A DNA stretch of 8,776 nucleotides from Euryarchaeota archaeon UBA59 (GTDB taxonomy: Archaea > Thermoplasmatota > Poseidoniia > Poseidoniales > Thalassarchaeaceae). Position numbers and translations under genes: made by a program. The notes beneath the pieces were generated by a model. That model saw only the letters and a program-made list of their open reading frames with translations, was not told the DNA's origin and searched no databases. The stretch covers positions 23,901-32,676 of the forward strand of contig DAVI01000107.1 in NCBI GenBank assembly GCA_002505495.1, written 5' to 3'. Shown here in pieces: positions 1 to 6,703 of this stretch (within the stretch, counting starts at the first letter, position 1; the number at the start of each line of letters is the position of its first letter).

Positions 1-677
1 CCGTCGGGTTGAACATCGTACATCACCGTCTCAAAGTCGGCAAGGTCCGTGACCCCCTCGTACGCCTTGCGATTCATCATCACCGGCGGCTGAACGAAGG
101 TGTAACCTCTCCCTGTCAAAAAGTCGACAGCATACTGCTGAAGCGCCAACTCAAGCCTTGCGAGGTCACCTTTGAGGAAGTAGAATCGACTGCCTGCTAT
201 CTTCGCCGCCCGCGGTAGGTCAACCCAGTTGTTCATCTCCAAGATGTCGTTGTGGGTCTTTGGCTCAAAGTCGAATTCAGGCTTCTCTCCATGTAGCGAG
301 AGCTGGGTGTTTCCGCCCTCATCCTCGCCTACCGGCACATCGCTGTGAAGCACGTTCGGAATTCGCATCCGCAGAACGTCCCGCTCCGACTCCAACCGGT
401 CCGCCTCGCCGGTCAATCGCTCAATCTCCGTTCCTAAATCTGAGACCTCCGTCAGGATTCGCTCAGCTTCGGCAGTGTCACCGGACTTCTTCGCGTCGGC
501 AATCCCTCGTGCCGCCTCATTGCGCTGCCGCCTCAGTTGGTCGGCATCGTAGCGCGCCTTCTTCCACGCTTCGTCCAGTCGGATGACTTCATCGATGGAG
601 TCGTGTGGGATTCCACGCTTGTCATGGTCGGCTCGAACGATATCCGCATGTTCGCGAAACATGTTGATGTCGAGCAT
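1..677 (-). CDS. serS: Seryl-tRNA synthetase, N-terminal part (gene continues past the left edge)
   Basis: This is the first 225 residues of a class II seryl-tRNA synthetase, the cytoplasmic enzyme that charges tRNA-Ser. The protein opens with MLDINMFREHADIVR, very close to the usual SerRS start. Residues about 28-105 are rich in Arg, Glu, Leu and Ala with heptad-like spacing (for example DADQLRRQRNEAARG), matching the long antiparallel coiled-coil arm that grips the tRNA-Ser variable arm. The catalytic domain then begins with PKTHNDILEMNNWVDL, AGSRFYFLKGDLARLE and a motif 1 region GYTFVQPPVMMN; motifs 2 and 3 lie outside the window. This is the common SerRS type, not the rare methanogen type, which lacks this arm. 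The ATG is preceded by GAGGA only two bases upstream, a close but plausible ribosome site. It lies 48 bases downstream of the protease gene on the same strand, so co-transcription is possible. No internal stop or frameshift was seen. Confidence 0.96.
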   Translation of the reverse strand, partial: MLDINMFREHADIVRADHDKRGIPHDSIDEVIRLDEAWKKARYDADQLRRQRNEAARGIADAKKSGDTAEAERILTEVSDLGTEIERLTGEADRLESERDVLRMRIPNVLHSDVPVGEDEGGNTQLSLHGEKPEFDFEPKTHNDILEMNNWVDLPRAAKIAGSRFYFLKGDLARLELALQQYAVDFLTGRGYTFVQPPVMMNRKAYEGVTDLADFETVMYDVQPD

Positions 678-725
678 ATTCCTCGTCCCTCGGATAGGGC
701 TCGGCCCTTCAATCCACGCCCTCGC

Positions 726-2957
726 TCAGAAGAAGGTGATGCCGAATGAGAGGGCAACCGTACCAACCGACAGCAGTCCGGCCACCAAGTAGCCGAGGAT
801 GCTGCCGCCATTCAGCAGAGGCAGACCAGCCTGTGGTCTACCCATCGCCACGTATGACATCAGCGTGAAGTAGCCCACAAGCCCGCCGACGAGCGTACCA
901 AGCGCCACGAACATCGGCGCGGAGAGTCCGAAGTAACCATCACTGTCCGGAAGGAAGGTGAGTGCTGACACCACCAACATACCGGGGAAGATGACATCGC
1001 CCAGCCCCATGAAGAGAGCGTCACCACCAGACTTTGCCGGAGGGGGTGGCGCTGCTGGGAGGCTTGAGTCGGCGGAGGCCGAGCCGGCGTCTGTGGCCAC
1101 TGCCGCGTCCCCACCCCCAGTTCCGCCCATTTGGGAAGACTCGGTTTGAGCGTCCATGTCAGTCATCGCGCCGTCACCTTCGTCGAGGAAGGAGTATCCC
1201 TTACTTTGTGGCGCGACCAGGAGAATCGGCAGTTTGAGCCCGATCATCGTGTCGGCGAGGTCGAGCATGTGCTTGGATTTGTAGACTGCGTACCAGTCGT
1301 ATACCGCGGTGACCACCATGAAGATGATAATCAGGGTTGGAACGAAGCTCACTCCGATGATTGTAATCACGCCCGCGCCCGTGAGGATTCCAGCCGTGTT
1401 CACGACATACCATTCCGGACGGATGGTGAGCGCTGCCATGAGGGCTGTTGCGAAGACCATGGCGAAGATGTGCGACCAGTTGATTGCGAGCCAGTAGCCG
1501 GCAGAGTCCTGGTGAATGAAGGCGGGTTGTGTGGCCGGTGTCGAGATGACTCCACTATGCCAGCCGTCCGCTTCGATTGTGGTCAGGACTCCAAAGTCGA
1601 TTCCAACCTTCTCCCATGCCGGGTCGTCCACTGTGTAGATCGTCATTCCTACGGTTCCATCGCCGGCTGGGGCCGCGACATTCAGTCGCTCGACGAGAGA
1701 CCAGCCAGAGAACATTCGGAGTCTGTCGTCGTCGACCACGAAGACGTCGATGTAACCGTCACCCTGGTCGTCTGCGAGCATCAGCCCCCGAATCGGACCA
1801 TCGAACGCCTCTCGCTCGTTGAATTTGAAATGCTCCTCAACCGAAAGGGTGCCATTCGCCCAAGATATTCCCTGGACCTTCCCATTCTCACTACCTACCA
1901 GAAGCAATCTCTCATCGCCATCGGCGGATGTGGCATAGGGGCTTTCCCCCCAAGTCGCCGCGGTGAACCAATCACCGGCGTCGGGGGTCATTTCCCAGAC
2001 GACGGTGACATTCACATCTCCGAACTCGCCAGCATGCTGCTGCTGTGGAACTTCGATTAGTCCAGCCCAGCGCTCTGCGACGAGCAGGATTCGGTCCTCA
2101 GCCGGCGCTGTGGCGAGAAGGTGTTCGTTTCCGAGGTATCCCTCAGGCATGACGAATACCCAACCGTGGTTGGATTGGTGTTCTTTGAAGGGGTCTAGTT
2201 TGGTGAGATATCTGTCTATCACAGACCACTTGTTATCCTCATCTCTGAAGCCGACTTCGCAGTTCCCGTCATGGCTGTCGAGTTCAGCGCCGGTCGAAGT
2301 CTCCAACTCGACCCAGCGAACATAGTCGCAGTAGACCATCTTCTCACCTTGAGTGAGCAGTCGGACTGGATGTGCAGAGTATTGGTAGGAATCCCCAACA
2401 GTCCCGTTTCCACCTGTGTGTATCGACCAACTCCAGCTTGTGTTCACGCCGCCACCCGCCTGGAGCGCAGAGGCGTCTTGCATACGCATCAGATGGGTGT
2501 CATTTACGAGCATGAAGGCGCTGGCATCGACTTCAGTCAGCAGGAATTCTCCCTCTATCGCCGCCTCGGCGCGGAACTCGAACGGTTCGTTTGGCGTGTC
2601 CATGGCGTAGGAGGCGAGAGGAATCAGGGCATATGCGAGTGAAATCCAGAGGATGAAGAGAACTGCCCACTTGATTATCCATTGCAGACCCTTGCGTGCC
2701 AACCAGATGATGAGGGCTGTGAAGAGAAGAATCAGAACGAACTCGATGAGGATGAAACCCGCCTTCGTGGTGCCAGCTTCCCCGAACGCCCGAGATTCCG
2801 GTCTGTCCCAGTAGGGTTGGATGTAGATTGCTATGAGAATAGTCCCGACGAACATCGCCGCCATACCGCCCATGGAGCGCCACTGCGACAACATCGCATC
2901 CTTCAGAACAGCCACTCTTCCCACGCCGCTCATGGCCGTCCGACCCTCAAAGGTCAT
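726..2957 (-). CDS. Presenilin-like intramembrane aspartyl protease (A22/SPP_2 type) with a large beta-propeller-like ectodomain
   Basis: This membrane protease should cleave transmembrane segments of other proteins. Numbering starts at the ATG at 2957 (743 residues). The core has about nine predicted helices: near 29-47, 65-87, 94-118, 488-512, 518-537, 539-558, 647-669, 680-702 and 711-741. Helix 6 carries the YD motif (catalytic D554, in AVYDWYAVYKSKHM). Helix 7 carries GLGD (catalytic D654). Helix 9 starts with PQAGLPLLNGG, the counterpart of the presenilin PAL motif. RPEWYVVN before helix 5 also matches archaeal homologues. Unusually, residues 119-486 between helices 3 and 4 form a large domain with strand-rich, blade-like repeats, an FG-GAP/VCBS-like loop DDQGDGYID (396-404) and several N-x-S/T sites. 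Positive charges in the loops between helices 2-3 and 6-7 put this domain outside the cell. A Gly/Ala/Ser/Pro-rich loop links helices 6 and 7. Starts at 2933, or at 2894 (GAAGGA four bases upstream, 722 residues), are also possible. The substrate is unknown. Confidence 0.93.
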   Translation of the reverse strand: MTFEGRTAMSGVGRVAVLKDAMLSQWRSMGGMAAMFVGTILIAIYIQPYWDRPESRAFGEAGTTKAGFILIEFVLILLFTALIIWLARKGLQWIIKWAVLFILWISLAYALIPLASYAMDTPNEPFEFRAEAAIEGEFLLTEVDASAFMLVNDTHLMRMQDASALQAGGGVNTSWSWSIHTGGNGTVGDSYQYSAHPVRLLTQGEKMVYCDYVRWVELETSTGAELDSHDGNCEVGFRDEDNKWSVIDRYLTKLDPFKEHQSNHGWVFVMPEGYLGNEHLLATAPAEDRILLVAERWAGLIEVPQQQHAGEFGDVNVTVVWEMTPDAGDWFTAATWGESPYATSADGDERLLLVGSENGKVQGISWANGTLSVEEHFKFNEREAFDGPIRGLMLADDQGDGYIDVFVVDDDRLRMFSGWSLVERLNVAAPAGDGTVGMTIYTVDDPAWEKVGIDFGVLTTIEADGWHSGVISTPATQPAFIHQDSAGYWLAINWSHIFAMVFATALMAALTIRPEWYVVNTAGILTGAGVITIIGVSFVPTLIIIFMVVTAVYDWYAVYKSKHMLDLADTMIGLKLPILLVAPQSKGYSFLDEGDGAMTDMDAQTESSQMGGTGGGDAAVATDAGSASADSSLPAAPPPPAKSGGDALFMGLGDVIFPGMLVVSALTFLPDSDGYFGLSAPMFVALGTLVGGLVGYFTLMSYVAMGRPQAGLPLLNGGSILGYLVAGLLSVGTVALSFGITFF

Positions 2958-2966
2958 TTCAAGGCG

Positions 2967-2979
2967 ACCGTGTAACGGT
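2967..2979. promoter_or_regulatory. Small inverted repeat in the divergent protease/folC intergenic region
   Basis: ACCGT and ACGGT form a perfect 5-base inverted repeat around GTA, inside the 41 bases separating the divergent protease and folC starts. Both promoters must lie here or inside the neighbouring 5' ends, so a dimeric regulator could contact this site. No convincing TATA box was found on either strand of this short GC-rich gap, and 5-base arms can occur by chance, so an operator role is only suggested. Confidence 0.2.
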
Positions 2980-2998
2980 AGGTCCCGGGGGGAGTCGA

Positions 2999-4351
2999 GT
3001 GGGTGATGTGCGAGGCTGGCTCGAAGAGTTGCGCGGCATAGGCATGAGGCCGGGACTTGAGGTGACTGCGGTGCTGCTCGCCCGTCTCGAAATGCCTCAT
3101 TTTCGCTTCCCCTCAATCCATGTGGCTGGCAGCAACGGCAAGGGCTCATGCTGTGTGATTCTCGCAAATGCACTTTCCCTCTCAGGGAGAAGTTGCGGTA
3201 TGTTCAGTTCACCGCATCTCTGCTTCGTGGAGGAGAGGATCCGAATTGACGGTGTTCCGATAACTCCTGCCAGTTTTGATGCTGCATTGGGTAGGGTGCG
3301 CGAGGTGGCTCTGATGGAACCGGTTACTCTCCCCTCATACTACGAGGCCACTTTCCTTGTGGCGATGCTGGCGTTTTCCGAGGCGGGAATAGACCGGGCA
3401 GTCATCGAGACAGGGCTAGGCGGCAGACTCGATGCCACCCGACTGTGTCATGCCGATTGCTGCGTGTTGACGGAACTCGCACTTGAACACACGGAAGTGC
3501 TCGGCAACACATTGGCGGAAATCGCCGCTGAAAAGGCGGCGATTTCCAGACCCGGAGCCATATTTGTAGCTCGCTGGAATTACGACGAAGGCGCACGGAA
3601 AGCGATTGAGGAGGCGGTAGTCAACCACAGCCGAGCCTGGTGGTGGCGCTACGACAGAGCGATGGGAATCAGGTTTGACATGGCCAACGAAAGCCACCGA
3701 CCTGTACTGGATTTTGAGGGATTCGACGGTTGGTCTCCCTATCAGAAGGAGGCAGCACGTTTGGCGAAGATGACACTCGACATGATGCACCTACACGATG
3801 TGGCAGACATGGTCGAGAGTGCGATGCACCACACGGTCTGGCCGGGCCGGATGCAGTGGTTGGAGCACGAGGGGGTGCCTCTCCTGCTCGATGCCGCTCA
3901 CAATCCGTCCGGTATGGAGAAGGTGTGCGAGCAGTTGCGCACACAGATGGAGAAGGACAGCCATCCAACTCCGGGGGTGATCCTTCTGGGCTGCACTCCC
4001 CAGACCGATATGGTGGGCTTCCTGCACCCGTTGGTCGAGCTGATAGTCGACGGAGAGGTCGAGTATGTCGTGGTCACCGAGCCGCAGAAGGGTCGCAGGC
4101 CAGCGGTTCCAGCCGCTGAAGTGGCAGCTGAGTTGGAGGCGCAGGGCGTGCCGACGAAGCTTGAGCAGGTGGCTGAGCCATCTGCCGCGCTTGCCCGAGC
4201 GGTCGAGTTGGCGGGTGGTGTTCCTCCGCAACCCGTACTCGTCATTGGTAGCATCTACCTCGTCGGCAATCTGTTGGAGGCGATGGGGCTTGACGACCAG
4301 GAGTCGATGACCGTGCTGAGGCCGGCTCCTGAGAAGCAATACTGGACATGA
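2999..4351 (+). CDS. folC: Folylpolyglutamate synthase / dihydrofolate synthase
   Basis: This is a cytoplasmic Mur-ligase-family ATPase that adds glutamate to folates; some members also make dihydrofolate from dihydropteroate. All family landmarks are present in order in 450 residues, the usual length: the P-loop HVAGSNGKGS (41-50), FSSPHL followed by EERIRIDG (69-85), ETGLGGRLDATRL (137-149), LEHTEVLGNTLAEIAAEKA (162-180), WPGRMQWL (281-288) opening the C-terminal part, LLLDAAHNPSGMEKV (296-310) and GSIYLVGNLL (436-445). The GTG start has GGGGGAG four bases upstream; the next GTG, at 3008, would remove only three residues. The gene is divergent from the protease and its stop overlaps the next ATG by four bases (ATGA), which suggests translational coupling to the dCMP deaminase. 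The sequence cannot show whether it has synthase activity, polyglutamylation activity or both. Confidence 0.95.
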   Translation: MGDVRGWLEELRGIGMRPGLEVTAVLLARLEMPHFRFPSIHVAGSNGKGSCCVILANALSLSGRSCGMFSSPHLCFVEERIRIDGVPITPASFDAALGRVREVALMEPVTLPSYYEATFLVAMLAFSEAGIDRAVIETGLGGRLDATRLCHADCCVLTELALEHTEVLGNTLAEIAAEKAAISRPGAIFVARWNYDEGARKAIEEAVVNHSRAWWWRYDRAMGIRFDMANESHRPVLDFEGFDGWSPYQKEAARLAKMTLDMMHLHDVADMVESAMHHTVWPGRMQWLEHEGVPLLLDAAHNPSGMEKVCEQLRTQMEKDSHPTPGVILLGCTPQTDMVGFLHPLVELIVDGEVEYVVVTEPQKGRRPAVPAAEVAAELEAQGVPTKLEQVAEPSAALARAVELAGGVPPQPVLVIGSIYLVGNLLEAMGLDDQESMTVLRPAPEKQYWT

Positions 4352-4884
4352 GAAGGCATGATAGGGTCAGCCCTGCACAAGGAAGTCCGCAGGTGGTCGA
4401 GATGAAGGAGAAGCATCTTCGAATCCGCATTGAGCAGTGCCTTGCGCTCTCAAAGGCGAGCAACTGTCCACGAGCCAAGTTTGGCGCGCTCTTGGTCGAC
4501 CCGGACCGCAATGTCATCCTGATGGATGGATACAACGGTGGCCCGCGCGGAGGCGGGGAGTTGTGCGGTGGCGACGAGTGCCTTCGGGACACTCTGGAGG
4601 TAGTCTCGGGAACTCGAATCGAGATTGGCTGCCATCACGCAGAAATGAATGTGGTCTGCAACGCTGCGGCGAACGGGGTGTCGACGAAGAACGCCTGGAT
4701 GATTGTGACTGGTGAGCCGTGCATGATGTGTGCTAAGTTGATCCACCATGCGGGAATCACCAGGGTCATTGTCGTCGACGGTGGCTTCGGTGGTGCGAAC
4801 GGGGTTGACTACCTTGAGTTGCACGGGGTTGTGGTTCAGCGAACAGAGGGTCCCAAGGATCCACGCGGTGAGCTCACGGATTGA
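4348..4884 (+). CDS. dCMP deaminase family protein (zinc-dependent cytidine/deoxycytidylate deaminase fold)
   Basis: This enzyme probably deaminates dCMP to dUMP, the substrate of thymidylate synthase, in the cytoplasm. In the 178-residue reading, the catalytic zinc site is complete: H97-A98-E99 within CHHAEMNVV, and P124-C125-x-x-C128 within GEPCMMCAK; E99 would be the proton shuttle. The segment DGYNGGPRGG (60-69) resembles the substrate loop of dCMP deaminases. Extra cysteines C40, C73, C78 and C95 fall where some dCMP deaminases bind a second, structural zinc. The ATG at 4348 overlaps the folC stop by four bases. A second in-frame ATG at 4402, with AGGTGG five bases upstream, would give 160 residues starting MKEKHLRIR, closer to the conserved fold; the first 18 residues look poorly conserved in character. 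Pairing with folC fits dTMP synthesis. Other deaminase substrates cannot be excluded from sequence alone. Confidence 0.9.
   Translation: MRRHDRVSPAQGSPQVVEMKEKHLRIRIEQCLALSKASNCPRAKFGALLVDPDRNVILMDGYNGGPRGGGELCGGDECLRDTLEVVSGTRIEIGCHHAEMNVVCNAAANGVSTKNAWMIVTGEPCMMCAKLIHHAGITRVIVVDGGFGGANGVDYLELHGVVVQRTEGPKDPRGELTD
4391..4396 (+). promoter_or_regulatory. Possible ribosome binding site for an internal start of the deaminase gene
   Basis: AGGTGG lies five bases before the in-frame ATG at 4402, while the upstream ATG at 4348 has no clear Shine-Dalgarno site. This favours 4402 as a real or additional start. The four-base ATGA overlap with folC favours 4348, so the site does not settle the question. 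Confidence 0.4.
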
Positions 4885-4936
4885 GCCCCACACGAAATTC
4901 CCACCTGTTCGGCGTCTAGTCGTGAGCGCAGACGAT

Positions 4937-5485
4937 TCAGTCGTCGAATGAGGCGGTGAGCGCATCAAGTTGGGCGTGGAGTTCCTTGAGAGTGCCATCG
5001 TTGTGAATCACGACATCGGCGAGTTTCGCTGTGGCGAGTAGGGCCTGTCCGCTCTCGTCGTGCGCCTCCAACTCCGCTTGGTCTGCCGCCTTGAACTCCT
5101 CGAAGGTCTTCGAGTCACCAGCTCTTCCTCGCGAACTCAAGCGGTCCCAGCGAATCGCCTCGCCAGCGCGGATTTCAATCAACAGAAAATCATCGCGGGT
5201 TCGCAGTGCCTCGACTTCAGCCGGGGTGCGAATGCTGTCGATGGCGTGGTCCTCTTCCTCGCCAATCATCGCGAGCAGCATCTCGGCGAGAACGCCTGGG
5301 CCACCGGCTGCCCTCAGATTTCGCCCACCTTCGATGAGATTCTCGCGAGTCACCTCTCTGCCTTTGTTTCGTAGCCAGTGGCGAATCGAATCGGAGCAGG
5401 AACTGGTGCCGTAGCCCCGCTCGGCGAACCAGTCGATTATTGCGCTCTTGCCCGAGCCGTTTCGGCCGGTCAGTCCTAGGAGCAT
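4937..5485 (-). CDS. P-loop nucleotide-kinase-like protein (dephospho-CoA kinase / AAA-type fold)
   Basis: This is a small 182-residue cytoplasmic P-loop protein. MLLGLTGRNGSGKS holds a Walker A motif at residues 7-14 (GRNGSGKS). It is followed by the CSDSIRHWLRNKG helix (30-42), TRENLIEGGRNLR (46-58), DSIRTPAEVEALR (83-95), a lid-like arginine-rich stretch RLSSRGRAGD (115-124) and the C-terminal ADVVIHNDGTLKEL (157-170). This is the layout of a nucleoside monophosphate or dephospho-CoA kinase. From memory, the DSIR-P-EVE and NDGT-EL motifs are typical of P-loop domains found alone or fused to deoxycytidylate deaminases in bacteria, and here the gene converges on a deaminase gene 52 bases away. 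The true substrate is unknown; deoxynucleotide kinase, nucleotide sensor and dephospho-CoA kinase all remain open. No clear Shine-Dalgarno site precedes the ATG, but an AT-rich box lies about 28 bases upstream. Confidence 0.85.
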   Translation of the reverse strand: MLLGLTGRNGSGKSAIIDWFAERGYGTSSCSDSIRHWLRNKGREVTRENLIEGGRNLRAAGGPGVLAEMLLAMIGEEEDHAIDSIRTPAEVEALRTRDDFLLIEIRAGEAIRWDRLSSRGRAGDSKTFEEFKAADQAELEAHDESGQALLATAKLADVVIHNDGTLKELHAQLDALTASFDD

Positions 5486-5506
5486 GGACCCTTGTCGGCG
5501 GTTCCG

Positions 5507-5518
5507 TCAATTAATCAA
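5507..5518 (-). promoter_or_regulatory. TATA-like box for the P-loop kinase-like gene
   Basis: On the minus strand this reads TTGATTAATTGA, an AT-rich island in GC-rich surroundings, centred about 28 bases before the ATG at 5485. This is the spacing expected if the gene is transcribed as a leaderless mRNA from an archaeal TATA promoter. The same stretch holds two TCAAT copies on the plus strand (5507-5511 and 5515-5519). A factor-B recognition element could not be confirmed. Confidence 0.4.
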
Positions 5519-5662
5519 TGGGTTGGAACGAATTCAGATACAATGTTGTGTGTAAACTGGTTTGTTCATGCCATCTCTCAGGGATAAACTCAAGCCACAA
5601 AATACTCTGGCGAAGTGACGAGAATCATCGAAGAGGGGGCCTAAACCATCACTGATAGCAAT

Positions 5663-6679
5663 ATGATTGAATGGTTTGTCCTCGCAATCGTGGTCTTGGC
5701 GACCATCACCATCGGAATCGAGCCCGAGGGGGAGGTTGAGTCCGAACTGGAGGTCAGTCGGCTGATTGGAACGGTCATCCTCTCGACTCGCTCGTCAATG
5801 GACGCACTCGGCTTCGACGGCTTTGAGACCCAAGCGTTGGCGACTTTGGACTTGGAGTCTCACCCCGTGTTCAGTGAAGGGTGCGGCGACTGTTCGTCGA
5901 CCCCCCGTGGAGTAGAGGTGAGCGGAAGTGTGGTCATCACCGACCTCATCGATGACATCGGCAGGCTCGGTCGCGTAGAGGCACAACTGAGCATCACCTA
6001 CCTGCGTGAATACCTGGGGGACGACTTCATCGTAAGGGAGTGGCTGATAGTGGACTGGGAGGCTGGAGACGCCTCCTTAGAAATCGACCTCGTCATCAAG
6101 CACGACCCGCCCCGTTGGATTCCCGATGACAGGTATGTGGCTGCCTTCGTAGAGGTGGACGGAGGAAAGGAAAGTCGGTCGGGACCTTGGATAATGGTCG
6201 AGTCACTCATTGGAGGGGCTCTCGATGCGCGAGGCTGCCTGCCTAGCAACTTCTTCTGTGACGAATCGACTCGACCTGACATCAGCCTAAACGCTACCTT
6301 CGTCGAGGCGAGGACACCTACCCAAGTTCAACACCCGTCTGCATGGCAACGGCTGGCGGGGACATTCGACGACGATCAGACTCCCACAGAGTTGGCAGGC
6401 ATACGAGAGATGTTCAGGCTCGGTGATGAGGTGGAAGATACCAACCCTTGGTGTCCAGTCACCGGTGACGAGGTCGTCGCCGCTCAAGCTTGGGAGGTCT
6501 CCAGTTCAGGTGGGCCTGTGTTCTCGCCACTACGCACTTGGCTCGATGCGATTGGCCTTCCCAGCAGCTCGTTCACCTACGGTGGGGGAACTTGGACCGA
6601 AGCGGAATTCGACGGCTGGGGGTGTGCATCCCTGTTGGACGAGAATGGTGCGCTCAGTCTCGGAATATCATTTCGATGA
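5663..6679 (+). CDS. Secreted or membrane-anchored protein of unknown function with six cysteines
   Basis: I do not recognise this 338-residue protein. It begins with a hydrophobic segment (IEWFVLAIVVLATITIGI, residues 2-19), either a signal peptide or an N-terminal anchor, followed by an acidic stretch; the rest is soluble and very acidic. It contains six cysteines (C74 and C77 in CGDC, then C192, C199, C264 and C311), an even number that suits disulfides in an exported protein. No lipobox, C-terminal anchor or catalytic motif is visible. The middle (about 85-165) alternates hydrophobic and polar residues as in beta-rich domains. The ATG was chosen because an in-frame stop lies 21 bases upstream; there is no Shine-Dalgarno site. 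It is followed after 54 bases by another exported protein, so both may belong to one cell-surface locus. The 177-base gap before it is relatively AT-rich; AAAATACT at 5599-5606 is a weak promoter candidate. Confidence 0.8.
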   Translation: MIEWFVLAIVVLATITIGIEPEGEVESELEVSRLIGTVILSTRSSMDALGFDGFETQALATLDLESHPVFSEGCGDCSSTPRGVEVSGSVVITDLIDDIGRLGRVEAQLSITYLREYLGDDFIVREWLIVDWEAGDASLEIDLVIKHDPPRWIPDDRYVAAFVEVDGGKESRSGPWIMVESLIGGALDARGCLPSNFFCDESTRPDISLNATFVEARTPTQVQHPSAWQRLAGTFDDDQTPTELAGIREMFRLGDEVEDTNPWCPVTGDEVVAAQAWEVSSSGGPVFSPLRTWLDAIGLPSSSFTYGGGTWTEAEFDGWGCASLLDENGALSLGISFR

Positions 6680-6703
6680 GGCATCGAATTGGCCACCCAT
6701 ACT

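Noticed and set aside
697..707. GGGC-TCG-GCCC inverted repeat between the protease and serS
   Set aside because: The stem is four base pairs with no following T-run, too weak to call a terminator or attenuator.
1131..2060. A 309-residue open frame on the plus strand
   Set aside because: It is antisense to the well-supported protease gene and its His/Asp/Cys/Arg-rich composition is typical of a shadow frame in GC-rich DNA.
2958..3173. A 72-residue upstream extension of the protease reading frame
   Set aside because: It runs antisense through the start of folC, is rich in Arg, His, Pro and Cys unlike the protease, and has no membrane or conserved features; the real start is at 2957 or later.
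3791..4339. A 182-residue open frame on the minus strand inside folC
   Set aside because: It is antisense to conserved folC motifs, with no recognisable domain and a His/Leu/Arg-rich shadow composition.
4931..4945. GACGA-TTCAG-TCGTC inverted repeat at the convergent gene ends, considered as a bidirectional terminator
   Set aside because: It has five-base arms, overlaps the stop codon of the P-loop gene and lacks a T-rich tract, so there is not enough support.
4450..4998. A 182-residue open frame on the minus strand over the deaminase gene
   Set aside because: It is antisense to the conserved zinc-site region and also overlaps the 3' end of the P-loop gene in another frame; no domain is visible.
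5501..5529. GTTCC/GGAAC inverted repeat flanking the AT-rich promoter box
   Set aside because: Five-base arms separated by 19 bases are expected by chance; nothing else supports an operator or attachment site.
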